Assembly: GCA_027002665.1 (NCBI GenBank)
Contig: JALWZK010000140.1
Location: 1-6,508, forward strand
Source: Campylobacteraceae bacterium
GTDB lineage: Bacteria; Campylobacterota; Campylobacteria; Campylobacterales; Sulfurovaceae
Reading direction: 5' to 3'
Length of the DNA stretch: 6,508 nt
The notes beneath the pieces are model-generated. The model was given only the letters and a program-made list of their open reading frames with translations, searched no databases and was not told the DNA's origin. Both the position numbers and the translations under genes were made by a program. Shown here piece by piece: positions 1-6,508 of the stretch. Numbering within the stretch: position 1 is the stretch's first letter; every line of letters starts with the position of its first letter.

Positions 1-6
1 ACAAAG

Positions 7-798
7 ATGTTTGTAAGTAGATTATCTGCACCAAAAAGTAGAGGTAGTTTCAATAAAAAGAGTTTCAATCAAATTAAAAGGGAAATTACTCATAGCATAG
101 TAGAGATAGCACCTGAATTGGTGGAAGAGGGTTTTAAAATGCTCTCTTCAACCATAGCAGGTTTAACAGAAGACTATATATCTAAAACTATTCTATACAA
201 AAATATTGATGGAGATATAGATGATAATATTTTTGTTCCAGATAGAATAAAAATTATTCGTGCCAATTTTGGTCATCAAGATAATAGTTGTAGTGACAAT
301 TTTACAACTCAAGATGAAGAGAAGTGCTATAGATTACCAGATAGAAAACTCCATATAGAGTTAGAGATAAAAAAATCCAGAGATAACCAATCATTCTATT
401 TTCAACCTCTATACTACTTCTATAAAGGTGTCGATGATAGAGGTAAGAGGATAGATGAGGTTAATCTCTCCTTTGCATTTATTGAGGCTACTAAAAATAT
501 AACCGATTACAACTCATTAGAGTATAGACCCATTATCTCCTTTAAAGAGTTAGATAATAATATTGGATATAGATTTATAAGGGAAGATGGAACTTATGAT
601 ACCACATTTCAATCTCCATGGATTAGCTCAGAACTATCCAAAAAGGGAGCTTATACTATCGTTATAGAGATAGAAGAGAGACGATATAGCAGACCTTTTA
701 GTAGAACTCTTAATAAAATATATAAAAAGCATGAAGTTGAGTTAAAGAATAAGATTAATCAAGAGATACAGAAAGAGTTAAAAAGAATAATAAATTAA
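7..798 (+). CDS. Hypothetical protein of unknown function (possibly 5'-incomplete)
   Basis: I do not recognise this 263-residue protein and assign no function. It shows no signal peptide, lipobox or transmembrane segment, so a soluble cytoplasmic location is likeliest. Residues 1-60 are basic, then look helical (roughly 19-60). Residues 75-230 are rich in alternating hydrophobic and charged stretches suggesting beta strands, with many aromatics around 129-140. Residues 235-263 are a Lys/Glu/Ile-rich tail likely to form a helix or coiled coil. There are two cysteines (C95, C107) and no recognisable nucleotide-binding or catalytic motif. The ATG at 7 has only six bases before it, with no in-frame stop and no properly spaced Shine-Dalgarno, so the true start could lie outside the window. 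It is convergent with the efflux operon and shares the terminator after it, so a functional link to efflux is not implied. Codon use resembles its neighbours. It is surely a coding frame; its role is open. Confidence 0.8.
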   Translation: MFVSRLSAPKSRGSFNKKSFNQIKREITHSIVEIAPELVEEGFKMLSSTIAGLTEDYISKTILYKNIDGDIDDNIFVPDRIKIIRANFGHQDNSCSDNFTTQDEEKCYRLPDRKLHIELEIKKSRDNQSFYFQPLYYFYKGVDDRGKRIDEVNLSFAFIEATKNITDYNSLEYRPIISFKELDNNIGYRFIREDGTYDTTFQSPWISSELSKKGAYTIVIEIEERRYSRPFSRTLNKIYKKHEVELKNKINQEIQKELKRIIN

Positions 799-831
799 AC
801 CGAAAATTTGACTTTTTAGTAAAACTTCGCC

Positions 832-854
832 AAATGCCCATAAAATGGGCATTT
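832..854. terminator. Bidirectional rho-independent terminator-like hairpin
   Basis: A perfect inverted repeat lies here: AAATGCCCAT (832-841), loop AAA (842-844), ATGGGCATTT (845-854). It sits between two convergent genes, 33 bases after the + strand stop and 37 bases beyond the - strand operon stop. On the + strand the stem runs into a short T run (TTTT to 855). On the - strand the terminal stem Ts are followed by GGCG, so termination should be stronger for the + strand gene. The rest of the gap (799-891) shows nothing else I can support. Confidence 0.65.
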
Positions 855-891
855 TAAACAGTTCTTCAACAAAATGGCTTTAAAGAAGCTA

Positions 892-2628
892 TTATCTTGT
901 AATAGCTATATTATGAGGGTGTTCTTGGTCAATAAGTGTATCTTCAAATCTATCTACACTAATAGCTTTTGTATTATCCATTAAGACAGGCACAAATAGA
1001 AGTGAGACAAATACAGCTGCTACAGTTCCCGAGATAAGTGCAACTCCAAGTCCTCCAAATATCGGGTCACTCGCAAGTAGTGCTGAACCTAAGATAATAG
1101 CAATTGCTGTTAGCATAATAGGTTTTGCTCTTGTCGCAGTGGCAACTGCAATAGCTTTCTTCTTCTCCATTCCATGCTCTGCCATAAGACTCATTGTAAA
1201 ATCTACGAGAAGTAGGGAGTTTCTGGAGCTAATTCCCATTAGAGCAATAAATCCTATAAGTGAAGTTGCCGTTAGGAAGAAGGTATGTTCTGTAACTTGG
1301 TCGGCTACCCAATGTCCCACAATTACACCAATTATAGATAGGAATGAACCAAGTAGTATAATTCCACTAATACTAAAGCTCTTATAGTAAATCACCAATA
1401 GGAAGAAGATAAGAATTAAAGCAGCAATAAATGCACCTCCTAAGTCTCTAAATGTATCGAGAGTAACTTTCATCTCTCCGTCCCATCTAAGTAGAAACTT
1501 CTCTCCGGTCTGCTTATCTGTTAAATATAAATCAAACATATAGGTTGAAAATCCAGCCTTCTTAACTATATATTTCTTAGAGAAATGCTCTATCATCTTC
1601 TCTCTTGCATCAAGCAGTGGATAGACTTGTGATACCATATCGGTTTCAGCTATAACATTTATGATTCTCTCTAAATCCTTGTGCATAATCATAGGTTCTG
1701 ACTTTACCTTTTTAATATCTACAACCTCTGCCAAAGGCACCATCATACCCTTTTGGTTCATAAGATTTAATGATGTCAATTTAGAGCGGAGAGCCTCTTC
1801 ACTACTACCATTCAACCTTTTACTCTTATCACTAAGTATTAAAAATATAGGAATCTGGTCAGAGTGGTTTTCAGAGTTCTTAGTGGCAATTACCATACCC
1901 TCAAATGCTAAATATAGGATATTATTGACCTGTTTAATTGCCAATCCACTCTTTGCAATTTTATCTATATTCGGAATGAGCTTATACTTATCATATATCT
2001 CATCTGCCATTATATCTACATCTACCAATCCATCTGTCTTAGATAAGATATTTGCCACCTCTGTCGATATTTTTCTGCTCTGCTCTATATTATCCCCATG
2101 AACCTCTACAACAATAGATGCTAAGGTTGGAGGACCTGCCGGTTGCTCTATAAGTTTAATATTGGTTCCCTTGACAATATTGCCACACTCTTTATTAATA
2201 ATTGGTCTTAATCTCTGTGTCATAAGAAAAGATGGTTCATCTCTTGTGTGTTTATTTGTAAGATTTACAGAGATTTCAGCCACATTCTCAGTTCTCTTCA
2301 TACTCGAACCCTTAACAAGCCCAGCATAATCTAAAGGTATCCCTTGAGCATAAAAAACAGATATATTTTTAATCTCTTTCTCTCTTATTAAGATATTATT
2401 GATACACTCTGTCACCTTTTTGGTCTGCTCTTTTGAGCTACCTGTTGGAGTATCTACATATATTGAGTAGGTATTGGCACTCTTTCCTGGTAACATCTTA
2501 GCCAAAACCAACTTTGTTGGAAACATCATAAGTGATGCAAAAAAGGCTGCTGCTGTTAGCACTATTACCAAAAATTTTTTAAATCTGCTATTTATTATAT
2601 TGTATATAAATTTTGCAAATCCATTCAT
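892..2628 (-). CDS. RND efflux transporter, C-terminal half (TM7-TM12)
   Basis: This 578-residue protein corresponds to the second half of an RND inner-membrane pump; a full-length pump is normally over 1000 residues in one chain. TM7 is at about 18-43, followed by the periplasmic porter/docking loop (about 45-395). TM8-TM12 are at about 397-415, 419-438, 449-477, 501-520 and 527-550. TM10 carries GISSRNSLLLVDF (465-477), equivalent to the AcrB segment holding K940, here Arg469. TM11 keeps the equivalents of AcrB R971 and T978 (R500, T507). These equivalences come from my manual alignment. The segment RWDGEM (381-386), preceding TM8, looks typical of a non-AcrB branch of hydrophobe/amphiphile-type RND proteins. 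The only two cysteines in the four operon proteins are here (C75, C148), both periplasmic. The ATG overlaps the N-half stop (TAATG) and follows a perfect AAGGAGG with a 7-nt gap. It would need the N half to form a working protomer, probably three of each. Confidence 0.93.
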   Translation of the reverse strand: MNGFAKFIYNIINSRFKKFLVIVLTAAAFFASLMMFPTKLVLAKMLPGKSANTYSIYVDTPTGSSKEQTKKVTECINNILIREKEIKNISVFYAQGIPLDYAGLVKGSSMKRTENVAEISVNLTNKHTRDEPSFLMTQRLRPIINKECGNIVKGTNIKLIEQPAGPPTLASIVVEVHGDNIEQSRKISTEVANILSKTDGLVDVDIMADEIYDKYKLIPNIDKIAKSGLAIKQVNNILYLAFEGMVIATKNSENHSDQIPIFLILSDKSKRLNGSSEEALRSKLTSLNLMNQKGMMVPLAEVVDIKKVKSEPMIMHKDLERIINVIAETDMVSQVYPLLDAREKMIEHFSKKYIVKKAGFSTYMFDLYLTDKQTGEKFLLRWDGEMKVTLDTFRDLGGAFIAALILIFFLLVIYYKSFSISGIILLGSFLSIIGVIVGHWVADQVTEHTFFLTATSLIGFIALMGISSRNSLLLVDFTMSLMAEHGMEKKKAIAVATATRAKPIMLTAIAIILGSALLASDPIFGGLGVALISGTVAAVFVSLLFVPVLMDNTKAISVDRFEDTLIDQEHPHNIAITR

Positions 2629-4253
2629 TAACTCCCCTCCTTATTATCTTTCTGCTTATGGTGGTGTGTATGGGTTGGCTTTTTCAATAGCTTTAGACTT
2701 AAATATGGTGTAAATATATAAGCCACTATCAGAGAGGCAAATAGAGCAACCGGAACATTTAGTGGAATTGGTTTCATAAATGAACCCATCATTCCTCCAA
2801 CAAATGCCATAGGTATCATTGTCATAATAATAGCAAGAGTTGCAATATTGGTAGGTGCCCCAACCTCATCTGTTGCCTCTATCAATACCTCTTCCATAGA
2901 TTTAGACTCTATGCCATGTGAATGTAGATGTCTATGTATATTTTCAATTACAATAATAGCCGCATCAACCAGAAGTCCAAGAGATAATAGGAATGCAAAG
3001 AGTGTAATTCTATTTATTGTCTGTCCTGTCACAAAAGCGATAAATAGAGTAACGGCAAGAATAGCAGGCACAGTAAATGTTACAATAATAGACTCTTTCC
3101 AACCCAATGCAAATACAAGCATTACAGCAATAATTACGATTGTGATAAGTAGATGGTGGACAAGGTCATTAACTGCTTCATTTGCTCTCTCTCCATAATC
3201 CCGTGTAATAATATATCCTATCCCCTCTTTTTCAAACTCTGCCTCATGCTCTTTTAACATCTCCTCTACATCTTTAGCAACAAAGACGGCATTTGTTCCG
3301 GCTAACTTAGCTATTGTAAGTGTAATTTGTGGTATCTCTTTATTAAACGGATTTGTTATATTATTATCTTTTCTTGCGATAAGACCAACATCTTGAAAAT
3401 TCTGCTTATCAATTCCATCTTCAACCTTAGCCACATCTTTAAGATAGATAGGGGAGCCCATATAGTTGGCTACCATTACATTTCTAACATCTTCAACACT
3501 CTCAATAGCATTTGCAATTCCAAATATGGTTAATCTATTATCCTTTGTTCTACCCTTTACATCTGGAACATTTACTGCTAAGGATTGAACTGCCATCATA
3601 ATCTGTCCCATAGATAGATGATAGGCAGAGAGTTTTCCCATATCAACCTCTATATTATACTGCTCCTTATGGTCACCTTTTAGAGTTGTCTTTGCCACAT
3701 TCTCAATCTTATTAATCTTCTGTTGTAATCTTCTTATCCTCTCTCTAAATTCAGCGGTAGAGAGCTTTGAATCTCTCTTCTTGTAGAAGGCAAGAGTCAT
3801 AATTGGAATATCAATATCTATATCAAAAGGCTTAATAAGTGGCTTCATAACCCCTTTTGGCATCTTATCCATATTTTGCATTACTTTATCATATAGTTTT
3901 AAGTTGGAGTCTTCTCTATCCTCCCCAATATAATACATAACATTTACAATACCAACATTATCCATAGCCATTCCATAGATATGTTCAATCCCTTTCACTT
4001 CACGAAGTTTTCTCTCTAAGGGCTTTACTATAATGTTCTCCACTTCGGCAGGAGTTGCTCCGGGCATTGCTACAATAACAGCACCTCCTGATATTGCAAT
4101 TTGTGGGTCCTCCTCTCTCGGCATAGTTGTAAGTGAAATCCAACCCAATGCAAGTAAAATAACTCCTAAGACTGCCGTCAATGGATTTTTTAGAAATCCT
4201 TGAGCCAATTTTCCTGCTATATCTTTTACTTTATACCTATTTTTTTTTCCCAT
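2628..4253 (-). CDS. RND efflux transporter, N-terminal half (TM1-TM6)
   Basis: This 541-residue protein is the first half of an RND proton-driven exporter. TM1 is at 24-44, followed by the family-typical MPREEDPQI (44-52). The periplasmic porter/docking loop spans about 45-365, and TM2-TM6 are at about 366-383, 387-408, 414-437, 468-489 and 498-520. TM4 holds LGLLVDAAIIVIEN (425-438): D430 matches proton-relay D407 of AcrB, while the neighbouring D408 position is Ala. The chain ends with a hydrophilic, His-rich cytoplasmic tail (H528, H530-532) that would be the TM6-TM7 linker of a full-length pump. I chose ATG 4253, because AAGGGA at 4258-4263 is 4 nt upstream of it; a GTG at 4256 is also in frame but only 1 nt from that site. 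The start overlaps the adaptor stop (TGATG), and the stop overlaps the C-half start. The Asp pattern and lack of metal motifs argue for organic-compound export over CusA-type metal export, but the substrate is unknown. Confidence 0.93.
   Translation of the reverse strand: MGKKNRYKVKDIAGKLAQGFLKNPLTAVLGVILLALGWISLTTMPREEDPQIAISGGAVIVAMPGATPAEVENIIVKPLERKLREVKGIEHIYGMAMDNVGIVNVMYYIGEDREDSNLKLYDKVMQNMDKMPKGVMKPLIKPFDIDIDIPIMTLAFYKKRDSKLSTAEFRERIRRLQQKINKIENVAKTTLKGDHKEQYNIEVDMGKLSAYHLSMGQIMMAVQSLAVNVPDVKGRTKDNRLTIFGIANAIESVEDVRNVMVANYMGSPIYLKDVAKVEDGIDKQNFQDVGLIARKDNNITNPFNKEIPQITLTIAKLAGTNAVFVAKDVEEMLKEHEAEFEKEGIGYIITRDYGERANEAVNDLVHHLLITIVIIAVMLVFALGWKESIIVTFTVPAILAVTLFIAFVTGQTINRITLFAFLLSLGLLVDAAIIVIENIHRHLHSHGIESKSMEEVLIEATDEVGAPTNIATLAIIMTMIPMAFVGGMMGSFMKPIPLNVPVALFASLIVAYIFTPYLSLKLLKKPTHTHHHKQKDNKEGS
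2636..2642 (-). promoter_or_regulatory. Perfect Shine-Dalgarno for the RND C-terminal half
   Basis: The - strand reads AAGGAGG at 2642-2636, seven bases before the ATG at 2628, inside the last codons of the N half. It is the most consensus-like ribosome-binding site in the window. It supports independent or coupled initiation of the second half, and the downstream G run is also where the two reading frames could be joined. Confidence 0.75.
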
Positions 4254-5056
4254 CACTTCCCTTTTTCTACTATATGAACATTAGCATACATACCCGGATA
4301 TACTGGTTTTCCTTTGGTATTAAATCTAATTTTAATTTTAAACTTATGTGTCATTGGGTTAGAACTTGGAATAATTGAGTAAATCTTACCTGTTGTTTTC
4401 AATTCAATGGAAGGAATCTCTATATTAACTAACTTACCCATATTCATATACTTAATATCATTCTCTGCAACCTCAACCATAACACTCAATTTACTGAGGT
4501 CTGTAAGAATTACACCCGGCATACCAGGTATTGACATCTCTCCCTCATTTAGTTTTTTAGCAATAATAACACCATCATTTGGAGCTCTCAATTTAAGATA
4601 GTTATATTGATTCATAACCTCCTTTTTCATCGCCTTAGCCTGTTTTACCTGCTTTTTTGAAATATTAACCATATCTTTTAAGTTCTTAGCACCAAGCTCT
4701 AAGTTCTCTAAATCATACTTAGATACCATTCCTTTTCTATATAATCTTCTATATCTACCAAGATTTAAAAGCACATTGTTATATTGATTCTTATTCATTT
4801 GTAGAGCCAACTCTGCTTGTGAAATTGCAAGTTCAACCTGCTCTCTCTTAGCGTCAATCTCTTTTGAGTCAATTTGATATAGGAGTTGCCCTTTCTTTAC
4901 AATTTCACCCTCACTAACTAACATCTTTTTAACAATTCCCATATATCTACTGGTTATCATCTTCTGATTATCTGAAATTACAGAGCCACTTAAATTTAAC
5001 TCCATTCCACTTAAATAGTTAAGTGCTAATATAGATACTACTATTAATCTTTTCAT
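4253..5056 (-). CDS. Periplasmic adaptor (membrane fusion protein) of RND efflux system, short form
   Basis: This 267-residue adaptor would link the inner-membrane RND pump to the outer-membrane channel. Residues 1-17 form a signal peptide or N-terminal anchor; there is no lipobox cysteine (indeed no Cys at all), so it is not an AcrA-style lipoprotein. The first lipoyl half-motif is at about 38-63 (GIVKKMLVSEGEIVKKGQ core). An alpha-helical hairpin of some 85 residues (66-150) follows, then the second lipoyl half (LRAPNDGVI, 156-164, to about 186) and a beta-barrel domain (189-262) ending in PVYPGMYANVHI. The protein stops there, so the membrane-proximal domain of full adaptors (AcrA is close to 400 residues) is absent. 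Its ATG overlaps the channel gene stop (ATGA), with GAGGGAG at 5064-5070 upstream as the ribosome-binding site. The family call is secure; which residues contact the split pump is unknown. Confidence 0.93.
   Translation of the reverse strand: MKRLIVVSILALNYLSGMELNLSGSVISDNQKMITSRYMGIVKKMLVSEGEIVKKGQLLYQIDSKEIDAKREQVELAISQAELALQMNKNQYNNVLLNLGRYRRLYRKGMVSKYDLENLELGAKNLKDMVNISKKQVKQAKAMKKEVMNQYNYLKLRAPNDGVIIAKKLNEGEMSIPGMPGVILTDLSKLSVMVEVAENDIKYMNMGKLVNIEIPSIELKTTGKIYSIIPSSNPMTHKFKIKIRFNTKGKPVYPGMYANVHIVEKGK
4258..4263 (-). promoter_or_regulatory. Ribosome-binding site deciding the RND N-half start
   Basis: The - strand reads AAGGGA at 4263-4258, within the last codons of the adaptor gene. It is 4 nt from the ATG at 4253 but only 1 nt from the GTG at 4256, so it favours the ATG. 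Confidence 0.5.
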
Positions 5057-6471
5057 ATTGTCTCTCCCTCATTTATAATACTCTTTAGTTCAAACACCTT
5101 TACATTTCTATCATTTTTTGCTGTAAGTAGTTTAAGTAGAACCTCAAGTGCTTTTGACTGTTTTATAAGCACATCGGAGATAGATTTTAACCCCTCCTTA
5201 TACTCCTCTTGATATGTCTCATAGACTTTATTGGCAAACTCTAACTGCTTTTCAAGACTTGATATATCTGCCTCTTTACTCTCAATTTGGGTTAAAGTCT
5301 TTTTAACCTTGAGATAAATCCCCTTTTTTGCCAGATTTACCTGCTCTTGCGTCTTAAGATACTCTACTTTTGCCTTTTCTAAATTATTTTTATTGATATT
5401 TCCATCAAATATATTCCATTTTGCTTGAACACCTATGGTATAAAAATCTTTATCAAAAAATTTATTTAGAGGTGTATCATCGGAACTCCCATACTCCGCC
5501 ATAGCACCTACTGTTGGTAGTAAGTTTGCCTCCTGAACTTTAATCGACATATCTCTTATCTTTAGACCAAGTTTAGCCTTTTGAATATCTAAATTGCTCT
5601 CCTGAATTTCCTCTTTGACTATATTAGGAATTGGTGGAATATCACTAACCGGCTGTATAGATTTAACATCTTGATTTAATAGAAAGGATAGATATTGATA
5701 TGCCAATTTTTTATTAAAATGGGCTTGTGATAACATACTCACCACTTCAGATTTTCGAGCTTCAACTTCAAGTTTATCTATCTCCCGGGCATAACCCTCC
5801 TCTTTCATACTTGCAACAATCTCTGCTAATCTATCTATATTGGATATTATAGTTGTCAGATTCGATATATAATCATCAACTAGTGATATATCATAGAATG
5901 TCTTTTTTACCTGAAAAATCTTTTCATTAAGTAGCTTTTTTGTATCAAGTCTGCTCATTAACTCCAAAGATTTTGTAATTTTTCTATACTGCTCCAATTT
6001 CCCACCTGTATATAGGGGAACCATATAGTTAAAGGTTGTCTGAAAATGGTTTCGAGATTTAGGATTATTTAACCTATTGGGAGGGTCTTTATACATTCTC
6101 CCAGCGGCAGCCATATCTCCATTTTGAGCAGCTCCCATATTATTCATAAACTCCTCTGCTCCAAAATCGCCGAATGTAGCCTCCCTACTCTTCAATTTAA
6201 ACCCAAAAACATTTCCTGCATCATTAGAGTATGCATCTTTAACTGTTACATCAAATTTACCAAAAGAGTGACCCTTTGCAATCTCCGCCTCATACCTCTT
6301 TATCTCCTCATTGAACTTAGAGATTTTCAACTCTAAATTATCCCTCTTTACTAACTCCAATGCCTCATCGAGAGATAAATTCTCTAATGCCATACTCATA
6401 CTATCTTCAGCTTCTGCAATAGTAAAAAGCAATAGTAAAGGCATAAGGAGTATTAGAAACTTTTTACCCAT
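5053..6471 (-). CDS. TolC-family outer-membrane efflux channel
   Basis: This 472-residue protein is an outer-membrane efflux protein that would form the trimeric barrel and periplasmic tunnel through which the pump expels substrate. A signal peptide covers residues 1-21 (basic MGKK, Leu-rich core, AEA cleavage site); no lipobox Cys is present, so it is not lipidated like OprM. Two repeated OEP domains are seen: the first at about 32-270, with the strand-to-helix landmark VPLYTGGKLEQ (151-161), and the second at about 285-465, with the matching WNIFDGNINKNN (352-363). Long amphipathic helices follow each landmark (164-250 and 362-460). The first extracellular or barrel loop (about 105-140) is Ala/Met/Asn-rich. 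I prefer ATG 6471: AAAGGA lies 5 nt upstream and the signal peptide then begins normally. An in-frame ATG at 6504 would add 11 residues ahead of the signal peptide. It is the first visible gene of the operon; its promoter would lie near or past the right edge. Confidence 0.94.
   Translation of the reverse strand: MGKKFLILLMPLLLLFTIAEAEDSMSMALENLSLDEALELVKRDNLELKISKFNEEIKRYEAEIAKGHSFGKFDVTVKDAYSNDAGNVFGFKLKSREATFGDFGAEEFMNNMGAAQNGDMAAAGRMYKDPPNRLNNPKSRNHFQTTFNYMVPLYTGGKLEQYRKITKSLELMSRLDTKKLLNEKIFQVKKTFYDISLVDDYISNLTTIISNIDRLAEIVASMKEEGYAREIDKLEVEARKSEVVSMLSQAHFNKKLAYQYLSFLLNQDVKSIQPVSDIPPIPNIVKEEIQESNLDIQKAKLGLKIRDMSIKVQEANLLPTVGAMAEYGSSDDTPLNKFFDKDFYTIGVQAKWNIFDGNINKNNLEKAKVEYLKTQEQVNLAKKGIYLKVKKTLTQIESKEADISSLEKQLEFANKVYETYQEEYKEGLKSISDVLIKQSKALEVLLKLLTAKNDRNVKVFELKSIINEGETI
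5064..5070 (-). promoter_or_regulatory. Ribosome-binding site for the adaptor gene
   Basis: The - strand reads GAGGGAG at 5070-5064, seven bases before the adaptor ATG at 5056 and inside the 3' end of the channel gene. Together with the ATGA stop-start overlap it suggests coupled translation. Confidence 0.5.
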
Positions 6472-6476
6472 TATTA

Positions 6477-6482
6477 TCCTTT
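6477..6482 (-). promoter_or_regulatory. Ribosome-binding site fixing the channel gene start
   Basis: The - strand reads AAAGGA at 6482-6477, followed by a 5-nt spacer TAATA and the ATG at 6471. This placement favours the internal Met, immediately ahead of a normal signal peptide, over the upstream in-frame ATG at 6504. Confidence 0.6.
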
Positions 6483-6508
6483 CGATATAAAATAATAGAC
6501 TCATATAT

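Noticed and set aside
1139..3533. Several + strand open frames of 68-146 codons opposite the pump genes
   Set aside because: They lie antisense to strongly supported RND coding sequence. Their translations look like low-complexity Ile/Ser/Leu reading of the opposite strand, and no domain is recognisable in them.
892..4253. Heavy-metal exporter (CusA or CzcA type) identity for the pump
   Set aside because: The PREEDPQ start, the single-Asp TM4 context and the lack of a recognisable Met-triad or CzcA-type acidic TM4 motif fit hydrophobe/amphiphile-type RND proteins better. His clusters alone are not sufficient evidence.
4181..4601. Short + strand open frames opposite the adaptor gene
   Set aside because: They are shadows of the adaptor and pump genes, with no motif.
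6124..6336. 70-codon + strand open frame opposite the channel gene
   Set aside because: It is antisense to the conserved OEP domain and has no independent support.
6472..6504. Upstream ATG at 6504 as the channel gene start
   Set aside because: It would place 11 extra residues before a normal signal peptide, while the internal ATG at 6471 has a well-spaced AAAGGA. Only four bases upstream of 6504 are visible, so it cannot be fully excluded.
6472..6508. Promoter for the efflux operon in the AT-rich right edge
   Set aside because: TATTAT- and TATAT-like strings are expected by chance at this base composition, and any -35 region would lie outside the window.
1..6508. CRISPR array, insertion sequence, tRNA or rRNA genes
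   Set aside because: No spaced direct repeats, terminal inverted repeats with transposase, or structured RNA gene were seen; nearly the whole window is coding.

Overview
The window is AT-rich, uses ATA (Ile) and AGA (Arg) codons heavily, and carries Gram-negative tripartite efflux machinery. This fits a Campylobacterota-type bacterium (Sulfurimonas, Sulfurovum or Arcobacter relatives). That placement is an inference from composition and protein style, since no marker gene is present.

Layout: positions 7-798 (+ strand) hold a 263-residue protein I do not recognise, possibly continuing past the left edge. A 93-base gap (799-891) follows, containing a perfect 10-bp inverted repeat with a 3-nt loop, a probable terminator shared by the two convergent transcription units. 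The rest (892 to about 6471, - strand) is one compact four-gene operon read right to left: a TolC-type outer-membrane channel, a short periplasmic adaptor (membrane fusion protein), and an RND-family inner-membrane pump encoded as two consecutive half-proteins. All three junctions overlap by 1-4 bases (ATGA, TGATG, TAATG), so translation is probably coupled. No regulator is visible, and the operon promoter must lie at or beyond the right edge.

How the genes work together: the RND protein would use the proton gradient to capture substrate, the adaptor would bridge the periplasm, and the TolC-like protein would form the exit duct. Sequence style (PREEDPQ after TM1, a single Asp in TM4, no CusA/CzcA metal-site signature) points to the hydrophobe/amphiphile-efflux side of RND rather than a heavy-metal exporter. 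The substrate cannot be told.

The point most worth attention is the pump split. The N half (TM1, porter loop, TM2-6) ends and the C half (TM7, porter loop, TM8-12) begins exactly at the internal-duplication boundary. The C half has its own perfect AAGGAGG Shine-Dalgarno sequence. However, one extra G in the GGGG run at 2634-2637 would fuse both halves into a normal RND protein of about 1120 residues. True gene fission, a recent or phase-variable frameshift, ribosomal -1 frameshifting and a sequencing error therefore all remain open.
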